Assembly (NCBI GenBank): GCA_035317605.1
Contig: DATHGT010000090.1
Location: 1 to 42,043, forward strand
Source of the DNA: DATHGT01 sp035317605
GTDB taxonomy: Bacteria; Methylomirabilota; Methylomirabilia; Rokubacteriales; CSP1-6
DNA: 42,043 nt
Direction: 5' to 3'
Part shown: one piece after another, positions 1-7,948 of the stretch
Layout of the letters: every line of letters begins with the position of its first letter
Position numbering within the stretch: position 1 is the stretch's first letter
Translations under genes and position numbers: made by a program
The notes under the pieces: generated by a model
Databases searched by the model: none
Seen by the model: only the letters and a program-made list of their open reading frames with translations
What the model was told of the DNA's origin: nothing

Positions 1-1431
1 GAGCGCAGGCTTGTCCTTGGCACCCTTGGCCATCGCGCCACGCACGTCGTCGGGACTCTTGACCGGCGTCCGGTTGATCTCGGCGATCACGTCGCCGGCG
101 CGCAGCCCGGCGTTGGCGGCCGGGCTCCCGTCCTGGACGCCACGCACGAGCACACCGCCGCGCTCACCCAAACCTCGCTCACGAGCCTCGGCCGGCGAGA
201 TCGACTGAAGCGATAGACCAAGCGTCGCCTTGTCCTCGGTCGACTCTCGGGTCGGCGCGGCCTTCGCCTCGCGCCCGTCGTCGAGCTTGACGATCGTCGC
301 CCGCAGCGACGCGCGGGCGCCGTCGCGGATGACGGTCACGGGAACCTCGCGTCCCACCGGGCTCTCGGCCACCACCCGCGGCAGCTCATCGGCGCGCGCC
401 ACCTTGCGGCCGTCGTACTCGGTGATCACGTCACCCGGCTTGATCCCCGCCTTGGCGGCCGGCGAACCCTCGACCACCGACGAAACAAGCGCGCCGGACG
501 CCTCGGAAATCCCGAAGCCCCGGGCGAGGTCGGCGGTCACCGGCTGGATGCTCACGCCGAGATAGCCGCGCACGACGTGACCGTTCGCCGCGAGCTGGGT
601 GACCACGCTCTTGGCGAGGTCGACGGGAATCGCGAACCCGATCCCCACCGAGCCGCCGGTCTGGGTGAAGATCGCGGTGTTGATGCCCACCGCCTGACCG
701 CGCGTGTTGATGAGCGGACCGCCGCTGTTCCCGGGGTTGATGGACGCGTCGGTCTGGATGAAGTTGTCGTACGGCCCCTCGCCGATCACGCGCCCGGTCG
801 CGCTCACGATGCCGGTGGTGACGGTCTGCTGCAGGCCGAACGGATTGCCGATGGCCATCACCGGCTCGCCGACCTGAAGCTCGCCGGATTGACCGAGCGG
901 AATGACCGGCAGCCCTGTGGCCTCCACCTTGATCAACGCGAGATCCGTCTTCGGGTCGCGCCCGATCACCTTGGCGGACAGCTCACGGTCGTCCGAGAAC
1001 TTGACCCGGATCTCAGTGGCGCCGTCAACGACGTGGTTGTTGGTGAGGATGTGGCCGTCGGCGTTGATCACGAAGCCCGAGCCGAGGCTGCGGACGGGCC
1101 GGCGGGCCTGAGGACCCTGATTGCCGAAGAAGTGCCGGTAGAATTCGTTGAGCCGCTCGTCGTCGCCGAACGGATTCTTCGCTTCCGGCGTCCCGGCGAC
1201 GCGCTTGGTGCTGATGTTGACCACCGCCGGCTTCAGCTCGCGCGCGAGCCGGACCCAGCCGTCGTTCGCCGCCGGTGCCGCGGCCGCTGCCACCACCGGC
1301 CGTTCGGTCCAGAGCGGCGCCTGCGCCGCCTTCGTGAACCCCCACTGGGGCGCCAGCAGGACCACGACCAGGGCCGCCACCACGCCGCCCAGCGGCCAGC
1401 TCCACCGACGCCAGAATCGTCGACCGTCCAT
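1..1431 (-). CDS. HtrA/DegP-family periplasmic serine protease (C-terminus cut by window edge)
   Basis: Envelope quality-control protease and chaperone of the HtrA/Do family. Reading from 1431 down to base 1 gives 477 codons without a stop, so only the last part of the second PDZ domain is missing. An N-terminal membrane anchor or uncleaved signal lies at about residues 13-28, followed by an Ala-rich linker. The trypsin-like domain has the full catalytic triad: His133 (TNNHVVDG), Asp163 (DPKTDLAL) and Ser236 (GNSGGP). Two PDZ domains follow, each with a GxxPGDVI-type carboxylate-binding loop. The ATG at 1431 is chosen because AAAGGAGAT lies just upstream. It is known of the family that the PDZ domains bind substrate C-termini and control oligomer state. 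The family assignment is secure; whether it is DegP, DegQ or DegS-like is not resolved. Confidence 0.93.
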   Translation of the reverse strand, partial: MDGRRFWRRWSWPLGGVVAALVVVLLAPQWGFTKAAQAPLWTERPVVAAAAAPAANDGWVRLARELKPAVVNISTKRVAGTPEAKNPFGDDERLNEFYRHFFGNQGPQARRPVRSLGSGFVINADGHILTNNHVVDGATEIRVKFSDDRELSAKVIGRDPKTDLALIKVEATGLPVIPLGQSGELQVGEPVMAIGNPFGLQQTVTTGIVSATGRVIGEGPYDNFIQTDASINPGNSGGPLINTRGQAVGINTAIFTQTGGSVGIGFAIPVDLAKSVVTQLAANGHVVRGYLGVSIQPVTADLARGFGISEASGALVSSVVEGSPAAKAGIKPGDVITEYDGRKVARADELPRVVAESPVGREVPVTVIRDGARASLRATIVKLDDGREAKAAPTRESTEDKATLGLSLQSISPAEARERGLGERGGVLVRGVQDGSPAANAGLRAGDVIAEINRTPVKSPDDVRGAMAKGAKDKPAL

Positions 1432-1554
1432 CGAAATCTCCTTTCACCTGAGCTTGGTTTTCGTACCGTCGGACAAGACGTCTCTCAGGTGAGGACGGTT
1501 GCGGTTCGAAAAGTATTCACGGGAGCGCCGGCGAGGGCGCTCCGGGCGGTGGCG

Positions 1555-2175
1555 TTACCTCCGGTCGCGCAGCCTTCGTGCAGCCTCGGCGCGCATGGTC
1601 TGCATGGCCCGGGTTTCCTGGTCGGAGTAGCGCTCCTCCTGCCAGGGGTCGGCGTGCATGTGGTAGCCGTTCTGCTCCCAGAAGCCGGGCGGGTTCACCT
1701 CCAGGAACTCGAAGGCGCGGAGCCATTTGGCGCTCTTCCAGAAGTAGAGCTTGGGGACGACCAGGCGCACGGGGCCGCCGTGGTCGGGCTCGAGGTCGCG
1801 CCCGTTGTGCTTGAGGGCCAGCAGCACGTCGTCGTCGACGAGATCCTCGAGCGCGATGTTGGTCGTGTAGTCCGGATCGGCGTGCTCCATCACGTAGCGG
1901 GCCTCGGGCAAGGGCGTGACCCGCTTCATGATCTCCCGGATGTGGACGCCCTCCCAGACGTTATCGAGCTTCGACCACCGGGTGACGCAGTGGACGTCCG
2001 AGGTGACGGTCACCCGCGGAAGGGCGACGAACTCCTCCCACGTGAAGCTGACCTCACGCTCGACGAGGCCGAAGCAGCGGAAGGTCCACCGCCGGGGGTC
2101 GAAGCGCGGCGTCAACCCGTACGTGAGCACCGGCCACTTGGCGGTCAAGGTTTGCCCGGGGGGAATCCGTGTCAT
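1555..2175 (-). CDS. Sulfite-oxidase-like molybdopterin oxidoreductase, cytoplasmic
   Basis: A 206-residue protein of the sulfite oxidase-like (SUOX/MsrP fold) molybdenum-cofactor family. The segment DVHCVTRW carries the cysteine expected to bind molybdenum, and GGPVRLVVPKLYFWKSAKW is the conserved cofactor-pocket region. There is no Tat or Sec signal, so it should be cytoplasmic, unlike MsrP/YedY. I prefer the ATG at 2175 over one at 2196 because GGGAGG lies 9 nt before it, and the sequence then begins MTRIPPGQ, as in relatives. The gene stands alone, divergent from the NYN gene, with no heme or cytochrome partner beside it. The physiological substrate is unknown for this subfamily; sulfite oxidation should not be assumed. 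Confidence 0.85.
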   Translation of the reverse strand: MTRIPPGQTLTAKWPVLTYGLTPRFDPRRWTFRCFGLVEREVSFTWEEFVALPRVTVTSDVHCVTRWSKLDNVWEGVHIREIMKRVTPLPEARYVMEHADPDYTTNIALEDLVDDDVLLALKHNGRDLEPDHGGPVRLVVPKLYFWKSAKWLRAFEFLEVNPPGFWEQNGYHMHADPWQEERYSDQETRAMQTMRAEAARRLRDRR

Positions 2176-2308
2176 CCGTCGTCGCCTCCCTATCACCCGT
2201 CGTCACCTGCATATCGTGCGAAAAGCAATCGCGCCATTGCCGCTCTACTATGCAACGTCAGGCCGCAAAATACCCTCGTGGAACCGCGACGATGCCGTCG
2301 TACCGACA

Positions 2309-2314
2309 TATAAT
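2309..2314 (+). promoter_or_regulatory. Candidate -10 box (TATAAT) for the NYN-DsbA-Rieske genes
   Basis: A perfect TATAAT lies 19 bp before the NYN start codon in otherwise GC-rich sequence. It would start transcription near 2321, giving a leader of about 12 nt that still includes the GGAGG at 2322-2326. I see no good -35 hexamer at the usual distance, so this is a candidate only. Confidence 0.4.
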
Positions 2315-2332
2315 GTACCCCGGAGGTAGTCA

Positions 2333-3100
2333 ATGAATGGAGAACGCAAGCTGGCGTTGTTCATCGACTTCGAGAACATCGCCCGCGGCGTCAAGGAGGC
2401 TCAGTACAAGCAGTTCGAGATCAAGCTGGTGCTGGAGCGGCTACTCGAGAAAGGCAAGATCATCGTCCGACGCGCCTACGCCGACTGGAATCGCTTCACC
2501 GAGTACAAGCGCCCGTTTCACGAGTGGGCGATCGAGTTGATCGACGTTCCCCAGACCCGGTACAGCGGCAAGAACTCGGCCGACATCCGCATGGTCGTCG
2601 ACGCCCTCGACATGGCCTACGGCAAGAGCCACATCGACAGCTTCGCGCTGGTGTCGGGCGACTCCGACTTCTCCCCGCTCGTCTCGAAGCTCCGGGAGAA
2701 CGACCGCTACGTGATCGGGCTCGGCGTGAAGTCGTCGTCGTCCGACCTGCTCGTGGCCAACTGCGACGAGTTCATCTTCTACGAGGACCTGATCCGGGAC
2801 ACCAAGAAGACGACCCTGCTGCGCGGACTGCCCGAGAAGAAGGCCGAGGCGATGGCCCAGCTCATCGACGCCATCCAGGCCCTCATGCGCGACAACAAGG
2901 AAACGCTCTGGGGCTCGATGGTCAAGCAGACGATGACGCGCAAGAACCCCGCCTTCAACGAGTCGTATTACGGGTACTCGACCTTCTCCAAGCTCCTCGA
3001 GGACGCGGCCAAGCAGCGGATCGTGACCCTGGAGCGCGACGAGAAGAGCGGCACCTACGTGATCACCTCGCTGACCGAAGAAGGGGGCCGGGCGGCGTGA
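2333..3100 (+). CDS. NYN-domain (PIN-like) protein with C-terminal OST-HTH/LOTUS domain
   Basis: A LabA/DUF88-type NYN protein of 255 residues. The N-terminal NYN domain (about 1-155) has the acidic residues expected of a metal-dependent PIN-like RNase: Asp12 (LFIDFENI), Asp84 (NSADIRMVVDAL) and Asp110/Asp112 (VSGDSDF). The C-terminal part (about 170-250, with SYYGYSTFSKLLEDA) looks like an OST-HTH/LOTUS RNA-binding domain. The start is supported by CCGGAGG at 2320-2326. Its stop overlaps the GTG start of the DsbA-like gene (GTGA), so the two are probably translationally coupled. Nuclease activity is known for some NYN relatives; the target here is unknown. Confidence 0.9.
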   Translation: MNGERKLALFIDFENIARGVKEAQYKQFEIKLVLERLLEKGKIIVRRAYADWNRFTEYKRPFHEWAIELIDVPQTRYSGKNSADIRMVVDALDMAYGKSHIDSFALVSGDSDFSPLVSKLRENDRYVIGLGVKSSSSDLLVANCDEFIFYEDLIRDTKKTTLLRGLPEKKAEAMAQLIDAIQALMRDNKETLWGSMVKQTMTRKNPAFNESYYGYSTFSKLLEDAAKQRIVTLERDEKSGTYVITSLTEEGGRAA

Positions 3101-3684
3101 CGGCCTGGCGGCGGTTTTTCCTGTCCTTATTGCTGGCCGCCGGCTCCATCACCCCCGCCGCGGCCCAGGTGGACCTGACCGTGACGCCCGCGATGACGCG
3201 AGGGCCCGAGCGCGCGCCGCTCACGATCGTCGAGTTCTCCGACTTCGAGTGACCACACTGCAAGCGGGTCCAGCGGTCGCTGGAACGGATCCTCGCCGAG
3301 TACGACGGTCGGATTCGTCTGGTCGCCAAGGACTTTCCGCTGCCCTCACATCGGCAGGCCCGCCTGGCCGCCGAGGCCGCGCGTTGTGCCGCGGCCGAGG
3401 GCCGGTACTGGGACTATCGCGGCCGGCTCTTCGCCGAGCAGAGCCGGTTCGCCGAGGACCGGCTGATCGCCTATGCGGTGGACCTCGGACTCGACCGGGA
3501 AGCGTTCAGCCGCTGCGTGACCGAGCGGCGGTTCGCCCGCGCGGTCGAAGCCGACGTGGCTCAGGCGCGCGCCATCGGAGTCAGGAGCACGCCGACCTTC
3601 CTCATCAACGGACGGGCCCTGGTCGGCGCCCACCCGGAATCGGCGTTCCGGGAAGTCATCGAAGAGCTGCTGGGGAGGAAGTAG
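3097..3684 (+). CDS. DsbA-like thioredoxin-fold protein, probable selenoprotein (in-frame UGA at 3250-3252)
   Basis: Read through the TGA at 3250-3252, this is a 195-residue secreted DsbA-family (Thioredoxin_4) oxidoreductase. The GTG start at 3097 overlaps the NYN stop. Residues 1-24 form a signal peptide ending AAAQ. The text around residue 52 reads VEFSDFE-UGA-PHCKR, where Cys-containing homologues have FSDFECPxC, so the UGA replaces the first cysteine of the CxxC site and Cys55 is the partner. Downstream, the sequence stays open for 143 codons with normal family features: a helical insertion, the cis-Pro motif STPTFLING and a C-terminal helix. A SECIS-like hairpin begins 12 nt after the UGA. 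The likely role is periplasmic thiol-disulfide exchange with a selenocysteine nucleophile. The alternative is a pseudogene made by TGC to TGA. Standard gene callers will split or truncate it. Confidence 0.8.
3265..3287 (+). promoter_or_regulatory. Putative bacterial SECIS element
   Basis: A six-base-pair stem (3269-3274 with 3279-3284, TCCAGC/GCTGGA) closes a GGTC tetraloop. Two further pairs below it (3265-3266 with 3286-3287) are separated by a small internal loop. The apical loop starts 22 nt after the UGA and begins GG. Bacterial SECIS elements are known to lie about 16-37 nt after the UGA, with a short loop carrying a G in its first positions. I judged pairing by eye only. Confidence 0.6.
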
Positions 3685-3996
3685 ATGCCGTTCGTGAAGG
3701 TGGTGGAGGACGCGGGAACGATCGCGGTCGGCCAGGGCACGCTCGTCGAGAGCGGCGGCGTGGCCGTGGCCGTGTTCAACGGGGGCGGCGGCCGCTTCTA
3801 CGCGTGCGGCGCGATCTGTCCCCACGAGGACGGACCGCTCGCCGAGGGGTGGATCGAGGGCGACGCGGTCGTCTGTCCGTGGCATGGGTTCGACTTCGAT
3901 CTCCGGACCGGGCGCTGTCAGGTCGCCGAGGGGCTGTCGATTCCCCTGTATCCGGCTCGTGTCGAGGGGGGCGCCGTAGAAGTGGATTTACCGTGA
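3685..3996 (+). CDS. Rieske-type [2Fe-2S] ferredoxin-like protein
   Basis: A 103-residue single-domain Rieske protein with both cluster-binding boxes: C45-P-H47 and C64-P-W-H67 (CPHEDG and CPWHGFDFD). There is no signal peptide or membrane anchor, so it should be cytoplasmic. It resembles NirD/BphA3-type ferredoxins, which pass electrons to or act beside oxygenases and reductases. The ATG directly follows the stop of the DsbA-like gene, and GGGGAGG inside that gene's end is its ribosome site, so the two are co-transcribed. There is no cognate oxygenase or reductase nearby; its partner is unknown. Confidence 0.9.
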   Translation: MPFVKVVEDAGTIAVGQGTLVESGGVAVAVFNGGGGRFYACGAICPHEDGPLAEGWIEGDAVVCPWHGFDFDLRTGRCQVAEGLSIPLYPARVEGGAVEVDLP

Positions 3997-4080
3997 GTCA
4001 CCACGCAGCATTGCGTTGCACGCAGCACATTCGACGGTCTCCGGCCCGGCCGGCAGTCTGACCGTCATCGAGGGACGACA

Positions 4081-4434
4081 GTGGGAGAACGGGCGGTACC
4101 ACACGTGCGGAAGTTCCTGGGGCAGCGGCTACGCGAGCTGCGCAAGAGCAAGAGCTTCAGTCAGGAGCGGCTGGGTGAACGGTCGTCGCTCAGCGGCAAG
4201 TTCATCGGCGAGGTCGAGCGCGGCGAGAAGTCGATCTCGATCGACAGTCTGTACCGGGTGTCGGTCGCGCTCGAAGTGCCGCTGCGCCACCTCACCGACG
4301 TCCGACCGGGCCGGCGAGCGGTGGTGCCGAGCGAGGAGGCCGAGAAGATCTTCGCGCTGGTCTCGGGCCGCCACCGCACGACCGACGTGCGCCGGGCCTA
4401 CGAGGTGCTGCGCGCGATGTTGACCGAAGGCTGA
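4081..4434 (+). CDS. XRE-family helix-turn-helix transcriptional regulator
   Basis: A 117-residue DNA-binding protein. Residues about 12-70 form an HTH_3 domain (LGQRLRELRKSKSFSQERLGE, then SGKFIGEVERGEKSISIDSL, read here in two pieces). The C-terminal 45 residues are helical and may dimerise. The GTG at 4081 is used, with GAGGGA upstream; an in-frame GTG at 4105 is also possible. It follows the Rieske gene by 84 bp and may or may not share its transcript. The operator and target are not visible. Confidence 0.88.
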   Translation: MGERAVPHVRKFLGQRLRELRKSKSFSQERLGERSSLSGKFIGEVERGEKSISIDSLYRVSVALEVPLRHLTDVRPGRRAVVPSEEAEKIFALVSGRHRTTDVRRAYEVLRAMLTEG

Positions 4435-4467
4435 GTCCGGGCGCGAGCGGGCTGACGAGGTTGCACG

Positions 4468-4746
4468 ATGACGACGGATCAGGTTTGGCTGGGGATCGGT
4501 CTGCTCGGGCAGGCGTTCTTCTCCGCGCGTTTCCTCGTCCAGTGGATCGCCTCCGAGCGTCGTAAACAGAGCGTCATCCCCACCCCCTTCTGGTATTTCT
4601 CCATCGGGGGTGGGTTGACGCTCTTCGCCTACGCCCTCTACCGGATGGACCCGGTGTTCATCCTGGGACAGGGCGCGGGTGTCTTCATCTACGCCCGCAA
4701 CCTGTACTTCATCCGCGCCCGCAAGGCCGCGTCCCACTCCTCCTAG
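4468..4746 (+). CDS. LAB_N-domain membrane protein (lipid-A-disaccharide synthase N-terminal-like)
   Basis: A 92-residue integral membrane protein made of one lipid A biosynthesis N-terminal (LAB_N) domain. It has about three hydrophobic segments (about 7-22, 42-60 and 66-83). The motifs FSARFLVQWIASE and IPTPFWYFSIGGG are the hallmark of the family. GAGGTT precedes the ATG. Stand-alone LAB_N proteins are common and often sit near lipid A or glycosyltransferase genes, but none is adjacent here. The function is not established. Confidence 0.88.
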   Translation: MTTDQVWLGIGLLGQAFFSARFLVQWIASERRKQSVIPTPFWYFSIGGGLTLFAYALYRMDPVFILGQGAGVFIYARNLYFIRARKAASHSS

Positions 4747-4751
4747 CCCCC

Positions 4752-6953
4752 TCAGCGAAAACGATAGCCGAGGGTCAGGGTCACGACGTGCGCGTCGTAC
4801 CCGTGGGGCTGGGTGCCAAGGAGGATCGACGAGCCCACGGCGGGGACGAACGGATTGAGCATGTCGCTGCGCCAGTCGTGCTGGCTGAACGTCTCGTAGG
4901 CGTAGGCGAGGCCGGCCGTCCAGTCGTCGCGGAACCGATAGCGTAGGCCCGCGTCGAACCGGAGCAGCGAGTCCACGAAGGCCGGAACGCGCTTGGCGCT
5001 CACGGCCGGCGGCGGGGTCACGCCCCCCGCGTTGCGAGTCTGCACGGTGCCGGTGGCCGTCGAGTAGCTCGCGCCCAGCCTCCAGTCGATCCTCTCCGAG
5101 AGCTTGGCCTTCAGGCCGACGTGCGCGGTATCGACGGTGTCGGCGTTGTCCGAGATCCAGTCCGACGTCGCGTCGGTGCCGCTGCGCGCGCGCTGCTTCT
5201 CGAAGATCCACTCGCGCACGTAGCCGGCGCTGACGCTCAGCCGCTCGAACGGGGTGAACGTGAGGTCGGCCCCGGCCGACCACGACGTCGCCCCCTGAAG
5301 GCCGAGCGGCGACCGCAGATAGTCGTCGCTCTTCCAGCCCGCGTTGACGGTCCCGGTGAGCCGGTCGCTCGGCGCGATCGAGAGGAGCAGGTCGAGGCGC
5401 TGGCGGTCGCGCTCGCCCTCGTCGTACTTCCGGAGCAGCGGCGACTGGTTGTTGGCCAGCGCCGCGGGACTGACCGGATCCACGTGCTGGGAGAGGTAGT
5501 GCGTCCACGTGTTGTAGGCGTCGATGCGCCGGGCCGACGGTCGATAGGTCAGGTGCGCGGTCAGCCAGTCCGCCGGGGTGAGGTCGACCACGGCCCGCGC
5601 GAAGTACTCATCGGTGGTCGGCACCTCGCGGACCTTCTCGTTGCGGTCCCAGCGCTCCCACCCGGTGCCGACGGTGACGGCGAGCAGGCCGCCGAACCGC
5701 CACTTGGCGTCGAGGTCGGCGTTCTGCTTGGTGAAGTCGGGCCGGAGGGCGACCACGTTCTCGGCCACGACCAGGCGGTCGTTCACGGCGCGGCCGGCGA
5801 ATTGAAGCTCCTTGGTGACGTCGTTGTAGTCGTAGTACCGGTACTTGGCGCTCAGGGTGAGCGGAGACAGCGCCCGGGTCACCGCCTGGAGGCTCACGTG
5901 GGTGGTGGCCACGGTGCCGTCGAGGCTCCCCGCCGGCAGGCCGAGCAGCGGCGAGACGAGGGCGGGATTGACCGTCTGGCCGAGGAAGCCCGCGTTCTGG
6001 AACCGGAGACCATAGGCCACGCTGGCGTTGATCCGCGTGTTCATCGGAAGGTTCACGCCGCCCGCGAGGTTCCAGGTGTGGGCCTGGTTCGGCGGCGCCA
6101 GCGAGACACCGCCGCTGGGTTGGGCGCCGCCGGCGTCGGCTCCACAGCCCGGCGGCGTCGCGGTCACCGGGGCCGGCAGACCGAAGCAGGGGTTGTCGGC
6201 GGTCACGAGACGGTGTCCGTTGTCGAAGATCGAGAGCGCGTAGCCGAACTGAAGCTGCCACCGATCGTGCGCCCAGTTCACCTTGAGCCTGAGGTCGTGG
6301 ATGGTCTCGTCGATCGGCTGGAGCGTTTCCAGCAGGTTGCTGCCGGGGCCGCCGAACGCGATGCCGATGGGCCGATCGCCGCGCTTGTCGATGCGCGTGT
6401 AGTCGGCGCGCAACTCGAGGTCGGGCGTGGGTGTGAGCCGGAACGAGAACCTCCCCGTGTCCCAGCGCACGCCGATCTCGCCGAGGCGGCGCCCGAAGTT
6501 CGCGGCGTCGAGCGGGGGCCGCGGCGTGGGCAGCGTGAAGACCCCGCGCGCGGTTTCCGTCTCCAGCATGCGCGCCGTGGTCGAGAGCAGGTGCGGGGTC
6601 TCGTCCCACGAGAACCCGAAGCTCCAGAGACCGAGACGGCCCAGGCCGAGGCCGAATTCCTGGTCCCGCTGTCCCCACTTCGAGCCCGTGGCCTCGAGCG
6701 AGTACTGCTCGTCGGGCGTGAAGATCCGCATGCGCAGGTGGCCCAGGAACGCGCCCTCGGGGAGGTCGCGGTATTCCTCGAACTTCTGCCGGTCGGCCTG
6801 GGAGGGCGCCGCCGGAAGCAGACGCACGCCCCCTTCGACCTCGCCTTCCAGGTTGACGGGGCCGAGGGAGACTTGCGCGGCGGCCGGCCCGAGGGACGTG
6901 AGGATCGCGAGCGCCGCGATCATCATCACCGTGGCCGCGAGCCTGGCGCTCAT
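4752..6953 (-). CDS. MtrB/PioB-family decaheme-associated outer-membrane porin
   Basis: A 733-residue outer-membrane beta-barrel of the MtrB/PioB family, the sheath through which a periplasmic decaheme cytochrome is known to carry electrons across the outer membrane. A signal peptide (residues 1-27, ending AAAQ) precedes the family's N-terminal block (KFEEYRDLPEG, RDQEFGLGLGRLGLW, WDETPHLLS). Alternating amphipathic strands fill the rest, and the chain ends TLGYRFR with an aromatic residue typical of barrels. I place the start at the ATG at 6953, 7 nt after the cytochrome stop and behind GGTGGG, rather than at a more upstream ATG inside the cytochrome gene. No N-terminal CxxC, seen in Shewanella MtrB, is present. 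The direction of electron flow cannot be told from sequence. Confidence 0.92.
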   Translation of the reverse strand: MSARLAATVMMIAALAILTSLGPAAAQVSLGPVNLEGEVEGGVRLLPAAPSQADRQKFEEYRDLPEGAFLGHLRMRIFTPDEQYSLEATGSKWGQRDQEFGLGLGRLGLWSFGFSWDETPHLLSTTARMLETETARGVFTLPTPRPPLDAANFGRRLGEIGVRWDTGRFSFRLTPTPDLELRADYTRIDKRGDRPIGIAFGGPGSNLLETLQPIDETIHDLRLKVNWAHDRWQLQFGYALSIFDNGHRLVTADNPCFGLPAPVTATPPGCGADAGGAQPSGGVSLAPPNQAHTWNLAGGVNLPMNTRINASVAYGLRFQNAGFLGQTVNPALVSPLLGLPAGSLDGTVATTHVSLQAVTRALSPLTLSAKYRYYDYNDVTKELQFAGRAVNDRLVVAENVVALRPDFTKQNADLDAKWRFGGLLAVTVGTGWERWDRNEKVREVPTTDEYFARAVVDLTPADWLTAHLTYRPSARRIDAYNTWTHYLSQHVDPVSPAALANNQSPLLRKYDEGERDRQRLDLLLSIAPSDRLTGTVNAGWKSDDYLRSPLGLQGATSWSAGADLTFTPFERLSVSAGYVREWIFEKQRARSGTDATSDWISDNADTVDTAHVGLKAKLSERIDWRLGASYSTATGTVQTRNAGGVTPPPAVSAKRVPAFVDSLLRFDAGLRYRFRDDWTAGLAYAYETFSQHDWRSDMLNPFVPAVGSSILLGTQPHGYDAHVVTLTLGYRFR

Positions 6954-6960
6954 GCCCACC

Positions 6961-7938
6961 CTAGCGCGCGAAGAACCGGCCCGCGGGATGGTTCGAGCCG
7001 TGGATCGTCGCATGGCAGTTCGCGCACTGACGCGCCACCGTGAAGCGGAGCGACGGGGGGTCGGTCCCGTACGGGTTGCTCGGATGTCCGGGCAGGACGT
7101 GGCACTGCTGGCAGAGACGCGGCATCGACACCTTCAAGAGCTTCTCGTGGTTGCTGCCGTGAGGCTCGTGGCAGTTCATGCAGTTCTCGGGCACGGGCAC
7201 GTGCTCCCACAGAAACGGCCCGCGCTTCTCCGCGTGGCAGGTGTAGCAGGTCTCGTTCGGGGAGCTCTCTTTCAGGAGCGCTTGCGACACGGTGCCGTGC
7301 GGGTTGTGACACGAGCTGCAGGACATCTTGCCCTCGCGCAGCGGCATGTGCGAGGAGCGCATCTGCTGCGCGCGCTTCTGGAGATGACACGTCCCGCACG
7401 TCTCGATCTCGTTGACCTTGGCCAGGTTGTTGGCGTGGGAGACGTTGTCCATGACCCGGTGGCAGCTCGTGCACGCCACGTCGCTGCCGGCGTGCGCGCT
7501 CCCCGTCCAGAAGAGACGATCGCCCTTGGCGTGACAGTCGAGACAGATCGCGTTGCGCACGGCGATCGGCGTGGGATCGTTGCGCGCGAAGCTGATCAGT
7601 CCGCCCTTGCCCCGTCCGCCGCCGGCCTCCATGTGCGCCTTACCGGGACCGTGACAGGTCTCGCAGGCGTGACGTTCCTTGGCGTTGCGGGGCGCGTTCA
7701 GGAACAACCGCCCCATCTTCGTCTGCGCGAAGGTCGCCGCGATCGCCGGATGGCAGGCCCGGCACAGCTGCACGCCGATGTAGCTCTCAGGAGGCGCCGG
7801 AGGCGGGAGCAGCTCCTCGACCCGCGCGCTCCTGGCGCCGGTCAGTTCGAGCGAGCGCGATTTCGTACAAGACGCGACGGAGGCGGACAGCGCCAGGACG
7901 ATCGGCACCACGATCAGGGCTGAACGCCGCCATGTCAC
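6961..7938 (-). CDS. DmsE/MtrA-family decaheme c-type cytochrome
   Basis: A 325-residue multiheme cytochrome with exactly ten CxxCH heme-attachment motifs, whose first cysteines are residues 59, 92, 132, 156, 181, 207, 231, 253, 276 and 305. The N-terminal signal ends VASC (Cys24), a plausible lipobox, so it may be a lipoprotein anchored in the membrane and inserted into the porin. GTG is the start. The gene lies 10 nt after the small secreted protein and 7 nt before the porin gene, which makes a porin-cytochrome operon. In related MtrAB/PioAB systems this pair links periplasmic electron carriers to metals, electrodes, DMSO or Fe(II). No outer-surface MtrC/OmcA-type cytochrome and no CymA-like quinol oxidase is encoded nearby. 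Confidence 0.95.
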   Translation of the reverse strand: MTWRRSALIVVPIVLALSASVASCTKSRSLELTGARSARVEELLPPPAPPESYIGVQLCRACHPAIAATFAQTKMGRLFLNAPRNAKERHACETCHGPGKAHMEAGGGRGKGGLISFARNDPTPIAVRNAICLDCHAKGDRLFWTGSAHAGSDVACTSCHRVMDNVSHANNLAKVNEIETCGTCHLQKRAQQMRSSHMPLREGKMSCSSCHNPHGTVSQALLKESSPNETCYTCHAEKRGPFLWEHVPVPENCMNCHEPHGSNHEKLLKVSMPRLCQQCHVLPGHPSNPYGTDPPSLRFTVARQCANCHATIHGSNHPAGRFFAR

Positions 7939-7948
7939 GCGCGCACGC

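Noticed and set aside
577..2313. Long open frame on the plus strand across the HtrA and sulfite-oxidase-like genes
   Set aside because: It is antisense to two clear family members, has the Arg/Gly/Asp/Val-rich composition of a high-GC shadow frame and no family motifs.
3250..3252. The in-frame TGA as a simple nonsense mutation (pseudogene)
   Set aside because: Not excluded, but judged less likely: the position is the exact catalytic cysteine, the downstream frame is intact and a SECIS-like hairpin follows at the proper distance.
3249..4061. 270-residue frame starting near the UGA of the DsbA-like gene
   Set aside because: It is in another phase, Arg/Gly-rich, and without the thioredoxin or Rieske motifs that the real frames show.
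5121..7043. 640-residue plus-strand frame opposite the MtrB gene
   Set aside because: Complement of the porin gene; low-complexity Arg/Val/Glu/Gly composition and no recognisable domain.
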